Numbered from the stretch's first letter, positions 10,601-21,869 are shown. The stretch: DNA of 64,000 bases from Reticulitermes speratus (GCA_021186555.1 JAJKFL010000011.1:31855611-31919610), one strand, 5' to 3'. The notes: a model not told the origin generated them from the sequence alone. Made by a program: numbers and translations.

Positions 10601-13600
10601 ATGAACGCCAAGATCTTGATCGTAGCGCTCTGCGCCTTTCAGGTAAGACAACACATTGCTCCTACAGATGTCGCTTAGAAACTGTTATAACTGCAAACTT
10701 TCATAAACAGTGCTGTTATTTCAGACAATAAGCAACAGCAGGCTTTAAAAAACGGCCTAATAACAGAAATATTTGAATATTTTAAAATTTTTCACTGAAA
10801 TTATTAAACTGTCTTTACCACACACCGCAATATAAGCTTCACCCCTCTTTCAGACATTGAACAATACATAAACTATTTACACATTTTAAATAAATAGTAT
10901 TTGCAGTAAGAAATTCGAACTTGCTGTCTTATTTATACTCGCTGTATAGCGATATAATTAACGTAGAATGCGACATGCCTCTACGCGCCTAACTTGACAA
11001 CGCAAGCATGTTTTTTATACATCACACCTCTATTCATAGATGGTAGCACTGATCATACAGTTATTACATACATTACCTTCATTTACTGTAGTAACGTAAC
11101 ACTGAGCACAGTTAAGGTATGAGAGGGTTATGAACGAGTGATATTCCGAAGAAATTGGGGCGGAGGACGAAAAGTGATAAAGGTACGAAAAGGGTCAAAA
11201 TACAGCAATACCTCGCTCTTTCGACGGGTTAGGGACCAGAGCACTGACGAAAGTCGAAGCATAGCCTTTATTTAGCTTTTATTTATTTATTATACTGTTA
11301 TAACAAAAATAACTATGAACTTTTTACAGTATAATCACAAAAATAATATAGTACGAACAGTTTGGTTATTTTAATCACAAAAATAAGTAGTATTAATATT
11401 AAAATTGAAATTAAAACCAACTTGATGCACCTTCACTATTAAAAATTTTAATAGTAGATTAATTAACTCTTAATTAACCCGACATGTTTCGGTCAGGTAC
11501 CTGACCATCTTCAGGGGTTTACTACATTTAGTTGCGTAGTCCATATGTTAAACATACACAAGACATGATCCCACAAAGTCTCGTCGCGTATAAAGTTTTC
11601 ACAAATCACTAAAAGTCACTAAAACTCGTTTTAAAAAACTCGTTTAAAGAACTCTTAAAAATTCATAAAAACAGTCAACACCTGCAGTCCTGCAATAATG
11701 CCACCTTTACAAAACTTATAGCACTGTTGTTGCACACTTTGTCATATCACCCACGCGTCCTGCATTTTCTATCGCAGTATGTCACGTAGAGAAGCTGTGT
11801 GGTGTATCTTCCACTGTAGATCTGCTAGATGTCGGGTCAATTAAGAGTTAATTAATCTACTATTAAAATTTTTAATAGTGAGTGTGCATCAAGTTGGTTT
11901 TAATTTAAATTTTAATTTATACAAGATGCACGGTGAATAAAATATTAAATAGTATTAATATGTTTAATCACAAATATAAGAGATTCAATGCTGACAATTT
12001 AAAAAAAAAACAGTGCACACCGAACGACTTCTATTCAAAGACTGAACGACGAAAGAAACAAGATGGCGCGCGGTGGTGACGAAAGAGCGCAGCAAGCGAC
12101 GAAATTTAGAAACGTGGTTATAATTGAAAACCGACGAAAGAGCGAAGCGACGAAACTCGAAGCGGCGAAAGTCGAGGTATTGCTGCAAAGAGGAAAAAAA
12201 GGAAAAGATTCTCTGTTTACTTTGAACGCGCTGTCTCTCTCTCTGTTGTGCATACAAGCAACAAGCGAGAAGCCAGTAAGCAGTCGCTTTACTGTTTAGA
12301 ATATCCGGCCCTACGATGACATTACAGACACAAAGCAATTCACAACATGCCCGCTTCCCGCTGATTCTCTAAACGCACTTCAAAATTTATTATTTTTTCC
12401 ACAGAATGCAGTCGCCCAGTCAGTTATCGGCCGCCCTTCTACAGACATCACCCCGCAGTCTATGTCTATAACATCCACCATCCCACCTCACTGGCTGTCT
12501 CACCTTTGCTGGTTTCCGCTCCAAAAGTTTATATGTATTTACCACGTCCCGCAAAACACTCCCCAACCAAACAATTAGGCATGTCTCTCGTTTAATAAGC
12601 ACGATACAGGCGAATGTTCCTTCATCCTCATCCACCTCAAGGTTTCGGAGCTGCAGACTTGATCAAATATTAAGAATTTCCAAATTCAACTTTCCACCTA
12701 CTTCAGGTCTTACCACCTTTCCACAGGACTTTTGGAAGCCTAATATCTTCAATCATAATTACTTTCTTTTCATTTTAAATTGACATTAGGTTAGAGGGTA
12801 TATGGCCCGGGGTTCGAACCCCGGCAGACACAAAAGACTTGTCTCTTCTCCAAAACTTCCAGACCAGCTCTGGTTTCCATCAAGCCTCCTAGTTAATGAG
12901 CACCGGCTGCTTCTTCCCGGGGGTCAAGTGGCCGGGGCGTGAGGGTTATCGCTCACATTCATCTAGTGCTGAGGTTAAGAATGAGTGGAGCTCTACCTCT
13001 ACTCCCCTATATGCCTTCATGACGTTTATAGTGATAATGTTACCGTTACCAATTTACATGGAATTTCTTTGTTTCTGATACGAAGACCTCAGTCTGCATC
13101 ATGTCCAGTATTTTTATGTTGCTTACTGTTTCGCTCATGGCAATGGCCTAAAAACTTTCGTGCAAGCAGCTTCTGTTGTGCTGTTCATCATGCCATTCTG
13201 TTGTGCTGTTCATCATGCCATTCTGTTGTGCTGTTCATCATGCCATTCTCTTGTGCTGTTCATCATGCCATTCTGTTGTGCTGTTCATCATGCCACTCCC
13301 CTCCACCATTCTCTTACTTCACATTTCTTGGTCAAACTGTTTCCTAGAATTTTGTTCTCAAACAGCTTCCACGCAAAATATCCCTAAAACATAAAGGTCA
13401 CTCTCCTTCCTTTACAATACTTCAAGTAACAAAAGAGCCAATTTTAATTTTAAGTGTTTTGACAGGTGGAAGAATGTAAGGTCTAACACCCATAAACACT
13501 GAGCAGCAGTAGCGACAGTAGGAAACACAGCGCACTAGGAGGAACCGCTTAGAGTAATCTGAATGTACAAGAATATTTCAGCCCCAGAATGAGTGCAAAA

Positions 13601-16241
13601 AGCGTATAGGTATCTAACTGTGGTAAAAAGTTTTGGTCAGTAAATTACTAGATGATCCCTCGGAATTACGAACACTTGTTAGATGCTAAGAAACTCCACC
13701 TAATATTTGACTAACTTCTTCAAACTATGAACTTTACAACAATCGCATATACTCGTAATTTATAAATAATACCATCATTACCGTTAAAATTACTTTAAAT
13801 TCATATTTTATAAGTTATATCACACATCCTTAATGTAATCACGCTATCAGCGGTTCTGACCTTGTAATGCAAAATCATAGGATGATTACCGATTATGATT
13901 TGGAGTGGATGTGGAAGGAACTGGTCGTGGCCTATTATAAATAAATATCCTGATGACAGATGGTTGGAGTGTCTAACGACAACCACGAAACACATCAGCA
14001 ATATAGTCAGTCTCCAATCAACATTTAAAATCCGGACATCCCAGGTGTGAAGACGATTGTAAAAAATTAGACAATAGAGCTGAGAAAATACGGTCTGATT
14101 TTTCTTGCTTCAGCTCGCCTCTGGTGACATCATTAGTGACACCGTTAATACCTTCGTGTCAGGGGCCTTAAACACGACGCTTGCCCCAATCACCAGTGCG
14201 ATTTCCACTGCCCAAAATCTGGCCTCATCAGTCACCCAGCAGGCTCAAGCAGCTTACAGTACTGCGCTACAGAACATAGCAGCGCAGATCCAGGCTGCGC
14301 TGAACAGTACCCAACAGTACGCTCAGACTCTAAACGCTAGCTCTCAGGCAACTCAAGCTTGCATCAGTAACCAGACCCAGCAAGTTGCAGCAATTGCCAA
14401 CAGCTCAGGTAAGTAAAAGACGAATATATGTAAGTACGCGGATTAACCGGGTACAGGCTCAGCTCTTGAGGTTCGTGTGACAGCAGGCCACGTAGGATAG
14501 GGCCTTTCGTGTCAATAATTGCGCTGATCCATGCAAATCATCTTTCTACCGACCCTCTATAAGCATGCGTAAACACATCATGATGTACAGCAGGCCAGTT
14601 TGCAGCAGTCGTGCTTCAGCAAACGCGGAATGTTATCATCATCATCATCATCATCAATATTACTATACAGAATGATCTTCAAAAATGAAATAACGTACGC
14701 GTGTTCCCTGAAATAATTAATTCCTGTTACAAATCACCACATAAGTTCAAATTCTGAAAAAGGCGGACTTTCCGAAAATCACAGATCCAATGAAAACGTC
14801 GATAAATACTGCAAAATGTTACTTGTTCAGAAAACATCAAAGAGTCAACAAGACTTATTATTGTACAAATTCTGACGACATTATGTAAATATGTGCCTAG
14901 GAGAAGGCCTGAACTTTGGTCGAACTTTCGGTTCATCCATCATTACAATGCTGCAAATTACTGCGAGCTCTCTCAAGCAGTTTATGGCCCAAAAACATCC
15001 ATTATCCCCTTATTCACCAGATTTGGCTCTCAGTGACTTCTGTAGCTTCTCTAAAATTACAGTCCACCTTGCAGGGATGAAAATTTGAGGACATCGAAGA
15101 CTTTCAGAAAAATATTACCTCAGCGCAGTAGGTATTCCGTCAGAGGTGTTCCGTAAATGTTTCAAACTTGTGTCACTTGCTGGATTAAGTGAACAGCTGA
15201 TCAAGTGGTGACGCCTCTCATTAGGCTGCAGTTCTACAGGAATATTTTCTATAAAATCATCCCAGGGACTTTAAAAGCCACACTTACTACACTGTACCAT
15301 CGTTATCAATGCCTTTTTCTAAGTTCCGTGAAAACTGCATCATTTTAATGTAGATGTTATTTCATTTGCCTGTGTGCCGGTTTGTCTGTAAGTCCGTCCT
15401 CATTTTTCAACTACTGCATCCCTCCTCTGGGTTGCAGAATAAAATTATATAGAGGGCTATGTGTTAGCTCATGAATCGTTGGATGTAGAAATGTGAACTG
15501 ATATGTGTTGCTATAAAAAGCGAACCTACGTGTTACATGTCAATCACTTTCTATGTTGAAAATTACATAATAATTATAATTATACATAATTATATAATAA
15601 TTATAAGAGGAAGCAAACGCAGTGGGAATATGTAAATGTTTCCCAGATATTGAATATCACCGTTTTATAATTACAAATTTATAAGAAAAACGTTTTGAGG
15701 CAAATTTTACCTCATAATTTACTCAAGATCTGGCAACGTGTGTCGCAACTTCATGCTTTAAATAGTGCGCTAACATTTCTTCACCTGTCTGTTCGCAGCG
15801 ACACAGTTGCAGTCACAAAGTTCCAGCATAAACGCATCAATCCAGAGCGGCACCCAGAATATCAGCAGTGCTGCGGCTACTTTACAAAGCGGCTTCAGCA
15901 CGGCAATTTCAAATTTTCAATCATGCCTCAAAGGGTACGGCATTTTTTTTATTGTTGGAATACCGTCTTGCAGCGCCACAACCGCAGCTAATACAGCTGC
16001 ATCTATTACAAACTCAGTGAACACCCTAGTTCAAGGAGCGACGCAGACTTTCACTCAAATAGCTGGTACTGCCGTAAGCACTGCGACTCAAGCCGTCAAT
16101 CAAACGATTCAATCGTTCGGACAAACAGTTCAATCAACTGCTTCCCAGCTCGGCAACATCACAAACCAGACGTTAGCATGCTTAACGCAGGCAGCGAATT
16201 CCACAGCACAAGATTCTAACAGCACTGCAACAAGTCCTTAA
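10601..16241 (+). CDS. Secreted four-cysteine N-glycosylated family protein, gene 2
   Basis: Exons 10601-10642, 14114-14408 and 15799-16241 give 259 aa. Introns are phase 0 (CAG|GTAAGA, CTTCAG|CTC) and phase 1 (G|GTAAGT, TTCGCAG|CG), as in gene 1. Exon 1 is identical in protein to that of gene 1. The mature chain is strongly Ala/Gln/Ser/Asn/Thr-rich with many N-x-S/T sites. Its cysteines are one in ...TQACISNQTQ (exon 2), a C-x14-C pair in exon 3 and one in ...TLACLTQ near the end. Predicted location is extracellular; function is unknown. The gene is a tandem duplicate of gene 1, about 6.5 kb away in the same orientation. Intron 1 has grown by nested transposons (11203-13370). Confidence 0.87.
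11400..11949 (-). mobile_element. Inverted-repeat retroelement with hammerhead core, 12-bp TSD
   Basis: TAGTATTAATAT is present at 11388-11399 and again at 11950-11961 as a target duplication. The arms at about 11405-11482 and 11828-11905 are inverted copies (AACCAACTTGATGCAC... with its complement). The element ends, before the right TSD, in CACGGTGAATAAAATATT. That tail is shared with elements at 48242-49988 and 59509-60092. It has no ORF, so it is a non-autonomous element, probably Penelope-like or retrozyme-type. Confidence 0.75.
11476..11519 (-). ncRNA. Hammerhead ribozyme motif, near-perfect
   Basis: On the - strand: stem I AACCC (11519-11515), CTGAAGA (11514-11508), stem II GGTCAG-GTAC-CTGACC (11506-11491), GAAA (11490-11487), the palindrome ACATGT (11487-11482), then the cleavage triplet end C at 11481 and stem I partner GGGTT (11480-11476). 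This satisfies CUGANGA...GAAA...UH. Stem III is too short to fold alone and would need a dimer, as known for retroposon hammerheads. Confidence 0.8.
12795..13035 (+). mobile_element. SINE type A, head-truncated
   Basis: Starts in the B-box region GGGGTTCGAACCCCGG and continues with the type A body (CCGGGGCGTGAGGGTTATCG, CATCTAGTGCTGAGGTTAAG) to TGCCTTCATGACG. The A-box half is missing. Confidence 0.7.
13171..13295. repeat. 25-bp minisatellite, 5 copies
   Basis: TTCTGTTGTGCTGTTCATCA plus TGCCA repeats five times. Because 3 x 25 = 75, all three frames cycle through the same peptides (AVHHAILLCC type), which explains the overlapping open frames here. Confidence 0.9.
14640..14657. repeat. (ATC)n microsatellite
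   Basis: A short run of CATCAT repeats in intron 2 of the second gene. Confidence 0.7.
14690..15200 (+). pseudogene. Mariner transposase relic in intron 2 of gene 2
   Basis: The frame around 14891-15088 reads ASSLKQFMAQKH then [12 protein letters not shown], corresponding to the second- to third-Asp part of a mariner transposase. The Asp-Asn of the second catalytic site is lost, with stops and indels elsewhere. It is orthologous in position to the relic at 7640-7870. Confidence 0.75.
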
Positions 16242-16473
16242 ACCCATACAGTTGCAACTGACACTGCGAGACCTACAACAGTCTGACGGACTGGTCTTAA
16301 GTGTCCATATGTACACAGATATATAGATAACAAAGTTAATATCATGGTACTACAGGACAGAAGAGGAAAATTAATTTTGAGCGATGGAAACAGACACAGC
16401 GTAAGCATTCATATGCACTTTGTAACAACTCTGTACTGTCTGCCATATATTTTATTTTGATTACTCTATAAGG

Positions 16474-16479
16474 AATAAA
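16474..16479 (+). terminator. Poly(A) signal of gene 2
   Basis: AATAAA, followed by TTTGGTGTTTC; the block is conserved with gene 1 at 9320. Confidence 0.65.
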
Positions 16480-16519
16480 ACTCAGAAGCATTATTTGGTG
16501 TTTCTTAATTTCCCATGTC

Positions 16520-17740
16520 ACTGTGTGTTGCTTCTATCAGCCGTACTGTTGATACCAGACAATTTATTCTCTGTTTCTTAATAGAGGAATTAGAACATTT
16601 CAGTTAATAAGAAGGAAGACTCCTACAATTCTTCTTCAAGGTTTTTAGAGTAATGCAGTATATCCCCTGGAGAAGTTACCAACTTGTCCCACGGTTTAAG
16701 TTTAATGGTAGGGTTGTTACCTTATGGCTTCTGAAATAGCCTTGTTGGGACAGCATTTTCCTCTATTCCTGATGTTGTGGTTATACCTATTTTCTTTCTA
16801 CCTACTTTCGTCTTCAGAGACAGAAGCAGGTAGCATCCGAAACGTCGTGTTTGTTATGAATATTTTGACAATGAAAAAGTCCTTGTGAATGTTGCTGATA
16901 TTGCTCATGTAAAACCATTGTTAAAAATGTATACGTTACAAGAAATACGGGGTTTAGTGATGACCTGAGAATGGCTCGCTTAAGCCGAAACATGTAGTTT
17001 ATAGGGTCTCATTCACTATATTCAGTTTGATATGGCCAATTGAATATAATGTGGAAGCTTTGCTGAAAAATAAATCGTTATTGTGATTATTGCTAACAAC
17101 ATTTAATTACGGTCTGCCTTTTCAATTAAATGTATCCCAGAAGTCAGAGCAGTGGAAATTCCCCTACTCAGATCCCCATTAGGGCTCACTAGATTATGTG
17201 CCTCACAAAAATTAAATTAGTGAAAGGTCAATAGGAGAATTTGTTGCAAGCTGTCACGGTGTTACAATTTTTAGAGCATTTTTTACTTACAGACAGGTAA
17301 AAACAATGCCTAAAATTTAAATATACAAAAATTTTCTGAAAACAATTATCATGCGAAATAAAGGCCATGGCTGAAAATATTAAAATTATATCAAATACGT
17401 AGGAGAGGAAACTTTGGAATCGTTCATGGGCCAGTGGCCCAGGATGGAATTTGGAGAATCAAAACTGAAGAAAAAAAAAATTGCGTAAATTAAGAGAACC
17501 CCTGATATGACAATTGGACATGAGGGGCGAAAGCGTAAAGGTCAAACTGACTGGGGCACATTATTATGGTAGATCGGACACGGCTGGTTGACGAACAGCC
17601 AACCAAGTCTAGATAGAGACACACATGACTCGCAGTACTGCGTATCAGGCAGTAAGCCGGGTGTAATATCAGCAGTTAAGCACGACACTTGTAAGACCGC
17701 CCCAGTACTTAATTATTTGGCATTTTTGTAAACTATTCTC
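16520..17740. other. Spacer with degenerate hammerhead-like remnants
   Basis: Two decayed motifs are visible: ATCCGAAACGTC at about 16835-16850, and CCTGAGAATGGC...GCCGAAACATGTAG at about 16972-17000. Both recall the pLTR-like ends of Penelope-like elements. No ORF of note. Confidence 0.35.
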
Positions 17741-17746
17741 CCAACG

Positions 17747-18007
17747 GCCGACCCCAGTGGCCGTGCGGTCTAAGACGTGGTTCTGCGGCCGCTTGCTTAC
17801 TAGGATTGTGGTTTCGAATCCCGCCGGTGGCATGGATGTCTGTCTGTTGTGAGTGTTGTGTGTTGTCAGGTAGAGGTCTCTGCGACGGGCTGGTCCCTCG
17901 TCCAGAGGAGTCCTACCGAGTGTGATGCGTCTAAAAAGTGTGATCGTGAAGCCTCGACAAATGAGGCGGCCTAGGCCCCAAAGGGGCTGTCGAGCCATTG
18001 AAAAAAA
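17747..18007 (+). mobile_element. tRNA-Leu-like SINE, type B
   Basis: The head CCCAGTGGCCGTGCGGTCTAA with a GTGGTTTCGAATCC B box resembles a tRNA-Leu promoter. The body GGTAGAGGTCTCTGCGACGG and an A-tail follow. It is flanked by near-identical ATTCTCCnAACG at 17735 and 18008, a target duplication. Confidence 0.85.
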
Positions 18008-18164
18008 TTCTCCTAACGACGAGAACGTAAGTACACTCTCCTTCGCTTTTACAGTTTCATGTTGCACGTAGCGTTACTAGCAGCCTTGTAACGGCTCTCA
18101 GCAGAAACGAACTGTCTAATGTGTTTCGAGATAGATTTCTGTCTATGATGACTCTCGAGATTCG

Positions 18165-18500
18165 TAATTTCAGACTTCCGCCGCGATGTTGATGAGATCT
18201 GCGTTCTTCTGGGATATTACGCAGCGTCGAGTAGTAATCCTTTACCGACGTTTCGGGACAACGTAACGGTCCCATCTTCAAGGGTCAATAAGTCCAAGAA
18301 GAAAAGAAAGCCGGCAAGAAGGTGCGCAGGTTATATAGGGGGAGGCGCGGGCGGTGACTGGTGATCGGTAAGCGTGATGATAGCCAATAGGGTTTAAACA
18401 GCGTGAGGTAGGGGGATAGACAGAACGTTAGGAAACTTAGGGGGATACTTAGGTGAAACCGGGCCAGGACGGTAAGTCACTACCAAGTGCAGGAAGGTGA
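18165..18500 (-). repeat. Penelope/pLTR-like dispersed repeat
   Basis: On the - strand, GAAGATGGGACCG...GTCCCGAAACGTCGGTAAAG, then the CGCGGCGG block. The same family is at 30330-30640, 35637-35831 and 39925-40075. The GATGGGAC/GTCCC stem followed by GAAAC is hammerhead-like, but the CUGANGA box reads TTGAAGA. Confidence 0.5.
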
Positions 18501-19850
18501 GACTGATGGAAAACATATATGGAAGAAAGTAAAAACCAAGGAAGGAAAATATAAAAATAAACAAATTAGGAGAAATACAAAAACAAAAAGTAGGAGTAAA
18601 GAGGAAAAGGAGCAGAAAAAGCAGATGGAGGAAAAGAAAAGTAAGGTGGGGAGCTGCCTGAACAGGGGGAGGGGAGGGAAGAAGAGAATGATTAGAACCA
18701 GGAAGAGCTTTGACGCAAAGCGGCGCTGGTAAATGGAAGAGGGTGGAAGAGGAAGGGGAAGGATGTTTGGGAGGAAGAAGGCCGCAGATAAGTGGGAGGT
18801 TGGTGTTGGGAAGCCGCAGATTTACTCCTGATAACAGAACTGGAAGGCGGCAGCAAGTAGAGAGAAGGTTGCAGGAAGAAGGCCGGGGAGGTCACGGCCA
18901 AAAAACGGGCCGAAGGGCCGTAGAAGAAGGGTCACTACCTAGGTCAAAGTTTCAGTGCATTTAGAGCTACATGACTCACTGCTGGTGTTGTGGGTGAAGA
19001 CACGCTACAGTGATTAATGCAACAAGACGCTCTCTTTAAGTATATTAGAGCCAAGGTCTGTGTTCTACTGAAATTCATGATTTCATTGCAACCAGATCAG
19101 CTGCTGGAGAAGGTAAGTCTACAGAGTGTCTAAAAATGTGCAGAAATACTGTCATTATTTTGTTCCCAAAATTTATAGTTCTTTAAATTTGTGAGTTTCT
19201 ATGAGAGTAGTGCAACATAGAACCTGAAGATGGGAGTAGATTCATCTTCCGAAAAGTCGTGTATATTAGGCACGCCTCAAAAATGCAGTGTTTAATAAAA
19301 TAAGGGTACAAAATTGTATATTTCAATGAGATGTCGATATAGTGTTAGCTATAAATTGATTTTATGATGGGAAAATTTTGAGAGAATCCATAGCCATGAG
19401 TTTCGTATTAATTTTAAGGTCGGCCTAACCAGAGCCAAGACGAAGAGCGCATCTTGTGAAGTTAATACGAATAAGACAGCGAAGACATTTACCTTCCCTT
19501 ATTGGACCTAAAATTTCATTACTCATCCACAGGATCCCGCCACTTGTCGCTATCGTCATTCTGTGGACATATTACATAACACCGAAGCGTTTCAACTTCG
19601 AAAATTTCTCGAAACATTTGCTTAAATTCAAGCAAAATTTAAAAGCTTAAAAAAAATCAGTTGACTTCAGCTTCGTATTCACGTAAGTCATACCTGAAAC
19701 CTGAATAGCATCAACAAGACGAACTTTATCTTACAGCAGTTAAGCGAGAATTACGATGTAGTACCTGCAATGAATTACACTCCTGAGTGAATCGCAATGC
19801 TTCGGAAACATTTTAAACAAACACTTGGGAAGGGCAGGCGTGTAGCACGC
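18500..19850. other. Purine-rich then AT-rich spacer
   Basis: 18500-18960 is AG-rich and gives open frames of low complexity (Lys/Glu/Arg-rich) on both strands. Nothing recognisable follows up to the orphan exon. Confidence 0.4.
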
Positions 19851-19951
19851 CATAAGTATATTATATTTATACAGTTGTTTTGGATCTGACTACCGTAAGT
19901 GTCTATCGACTGTAAAAGCCTGCAACCCTCGTTACACCACAGAAGTCCAAC

Positions 19952-20012
19952 ATGTACACCAAGATTATCATTGTAGTTCTTCTGCCTCTTATAAGCAGTA
20001 CTCAGGGTTCTG
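19952..20012 (+). pseudogene. Orphan first exon of the secreted family
   Basis: ATG at 19952 encodes MYTKIIIVVLLPLISSTQGS, a signal peptide, up to a GTGAGA donor. The start of the intron (GAACACATCGCTCTTAC) matches the intron 1 start of gene 1 (CAACACATTGCTCTTAC), so it is a paralogous first exon. I found no middle or last exon before the next gene at 26113. It may be a broken gene or a first exon spliced to something I do not recognise. Confidence 0.55.
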
Positions 20013-20187
20013 GTGAGAGAACACATCGCTCTTACTGACACTACAAAATATATATCTGTTTCTGTGTGGCGTCAAGGCGTGGAGAGGGACAGGTGTACCT
20101 CCACTTAATGTTACACACATTCCGTGTAGTTGCCTTACACACAAACAAGTTTTATTTCCAGCCTCTGCACAAAAGTAATTGTTATGT

Positions 20188-20232
20188 TACTACATGTTTC
20201 GGCAACGTATTTTAGCAATCATCAGACAGCCA
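20188..20232 (-). ncRNA. Degenerate hammerhead-like motif (left)
   Basis: On the - strand: CTGATGA, a poorly paired stem II, GAAA, ACATGT, A. Stem I pairs only through wobbles. It is opposed by the + strand motif at 20621, the same left-minus/right-plus arrangement as in the inverted-repeat elements. Confidence 0.45.
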
Positions 20233-20620
20233 ATATTACAAATAAGCAGCGTATTTTACGTCGGCAAATGACAAATTTACACACATTAGCTTTTTTACAA
20301 CATTTAGTCGATATACAGTGTCACTAAAATTAGTCAGATTGAAATACATGTTTAATACTATGTTGAAATGTAGAAGGCTTTCTCCAGTGCAGAATGATCA
20401 CTCATGGAGTAAACATTGCCTATCAAAAACAGGAAATATTTAATACAACATGATCTTTGGAGACAGAATTTTAAATTTTAACATTTTATGTTTTAATATT
20501 ATACATATATTTTAATCTGAACAATTTTAGATACAGTACAGTGACTGTTGTGTAAAAATCTAATGTGTGTATATTATCACTCGCTGACGTACAATACTCT
20601 GTTTATGTCTTTGTAATATT

Positions 20621-20665
20621 AGATCCCTGACGAAGGCTACAATACGTAGCCGAAACATGTAGGAG
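20621..20665 (+). ncRNA. Hammerhead ribozyme motif, well preserved
   Basis: TCC (stem I, 20624-20626), CTGACGA (20627-20633), stem II GGCTAC (20635-20640) with GTAGCC (20646-20651), GAAA (20652-20655), ACATGT (20655-20660), cleavage A at 20661, stem I partner GGA (20662-20664). All core positions fit CUGANGA...GAAA...UH. Confidence 0.72.
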
Positions 20666-20960
20666 AGTGAAAATTTCTTTATGCAGTAGTTTGAACTAAA
20701 ATTATATACATCCACTCTCCCATATATGGGAGACAGGAGGTGTAGCTCCACTCATTTTTAGCCTCTGCACTATACGGACATGATAAGCTTCAGGACTAAT
20801 TCGCTTTACCCAGAGGAAACAGTCCCTGTCCCTACTGAATAGGAAACCACGCGGTTCCCAGAATCAGTCTGGGCGTTTTGCATAAAAGAAAAATTTATTT
20901 CCTTCGCCTCGTGGCGAACCCACAAATCCTACATTATCCAACTTGTATCCTCATTACTAG

Positions 20961-21221
20961 CCGATCCCAGTGGCCGCGCGGTCTAAGGCGTGGGTCTGCG
21001 GCCGCTCGCTTACTAGGATTGTGGGTTCGAATCCCACCGGGGGCGTGGATGTCTGTCTGTTGTGATTGTTGTGTGTTGTCAGGTAGAGGTCTCTGCGACA
21101 AGCTGGTCACTCGTCCAGAGGAGTCCTACCGAATGTGGTGTGTCCAAAAAGTGTGATCATGAAGCCTGAAAAATGAGGCGGTTTAGGCCCCCAAGGGGCT
21201 GTCGAGCCATTGAAAAAAAAT
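20961..21221 (+). mobile_element. tRNA-Leu-like SINE, type B, with 13-bp TSD
   Basis: Complete type B element from CCGATCCCAGTGGCCGCGCG to the A-tail, flanked by TCCTCATTACTAG at 20948-20960 and 21222-21234. Confidence 0.9.
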
Positions 21222-21296
21222 TCCTCATTACTAGACCTACACCGGAACTCAGGAACTAATTTGTCTACACGCCGTAATAAAGGCTCTGTTATACAG

Positions 21297-21860
21297 GCAA
21301 TGCTGACACTTGCGACACCAATCTCCTCACAAGTTCGTACTGCAAGAACATTGTACAGGCAATGCTGACACTTGCGACACCAATCTCCTCACAAGTTCGT
21401 ACTGCAAGAACATTGTACAGGCAATGCTGACACTTGCGACACCAATCTCCTCACAAGTTCGTACTGCAAGAACATTGTACAGGCAATGCTGACACTTGCG
21501 ACACCAATCTCCTCACAAGCTCGTACTGCAAGAACATTGTACAGGCAATGCTGACACTTGCGACACCAATCTCCTCACAAGCTCGTACTGCAAGAACATT
21601 GTACAGGCAATGCTGACACTTGCGACACCAATCTCCTCACAAGCTCGTACTGCAAGAACATTGTACAGGCAATGCTGACACTTGCGACACCAATCTCCTC
21701 ACAAGCTCGTACTGCAAGAACATTGTACAGGCAATGCTGACACTTGCGACACCAATATCCTCACAAGCTCGTACTGCAAGAACATTGTACAGGCAATGCT
21801 GACACTTGCGACACCAATCTCCTCACAAGCTCGTACTGCAAGAACATTGTACAGGCAAAG
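21297..21860. repeat. 62-bp minisatellite, about 9 copies
   Basis: The unit starts AATGCTGACACTTGCGACAC and ends CATTGTACAGGC, repeated at an exact 62-bp step with almost no variation (one GTT/GCT switch). Low divergence points to recent amplification or homogenisation. Confidence 0.95.
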
Positions 21861-21869
21861 CTGACATTC

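Larger units (their letters stand above)
11203..12185. mobile_element. MITE with long TIRs, split by a nested retroelement
   Basis: The left end CAGCAATACCTCGCTCTTTC (after TA) and the right end GTCGAGGTATTGCTG are inverted copies. Taking out the nested element at 11400-11949 leaves roughly 420 bp. The frames around 11985-12338 fall in it and are not genes. Confidence 0.6.

Noticed and set aside
13160-13394. Cysteine/histidine-rich open frames
   Set aside because: Product of the 25-bp repeat cycling through all frames.
18487-18964. Lys/Glu/Arg-rich frames on both strands
   Set aside because: Purine-rich low-complexity DNA gives open frames on both strands.
21310-21864. Seven overlapping 60-aa frames
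   Set aside because: Shadow frames of the 62-bp minisatellite, each starting at the same repeat position.
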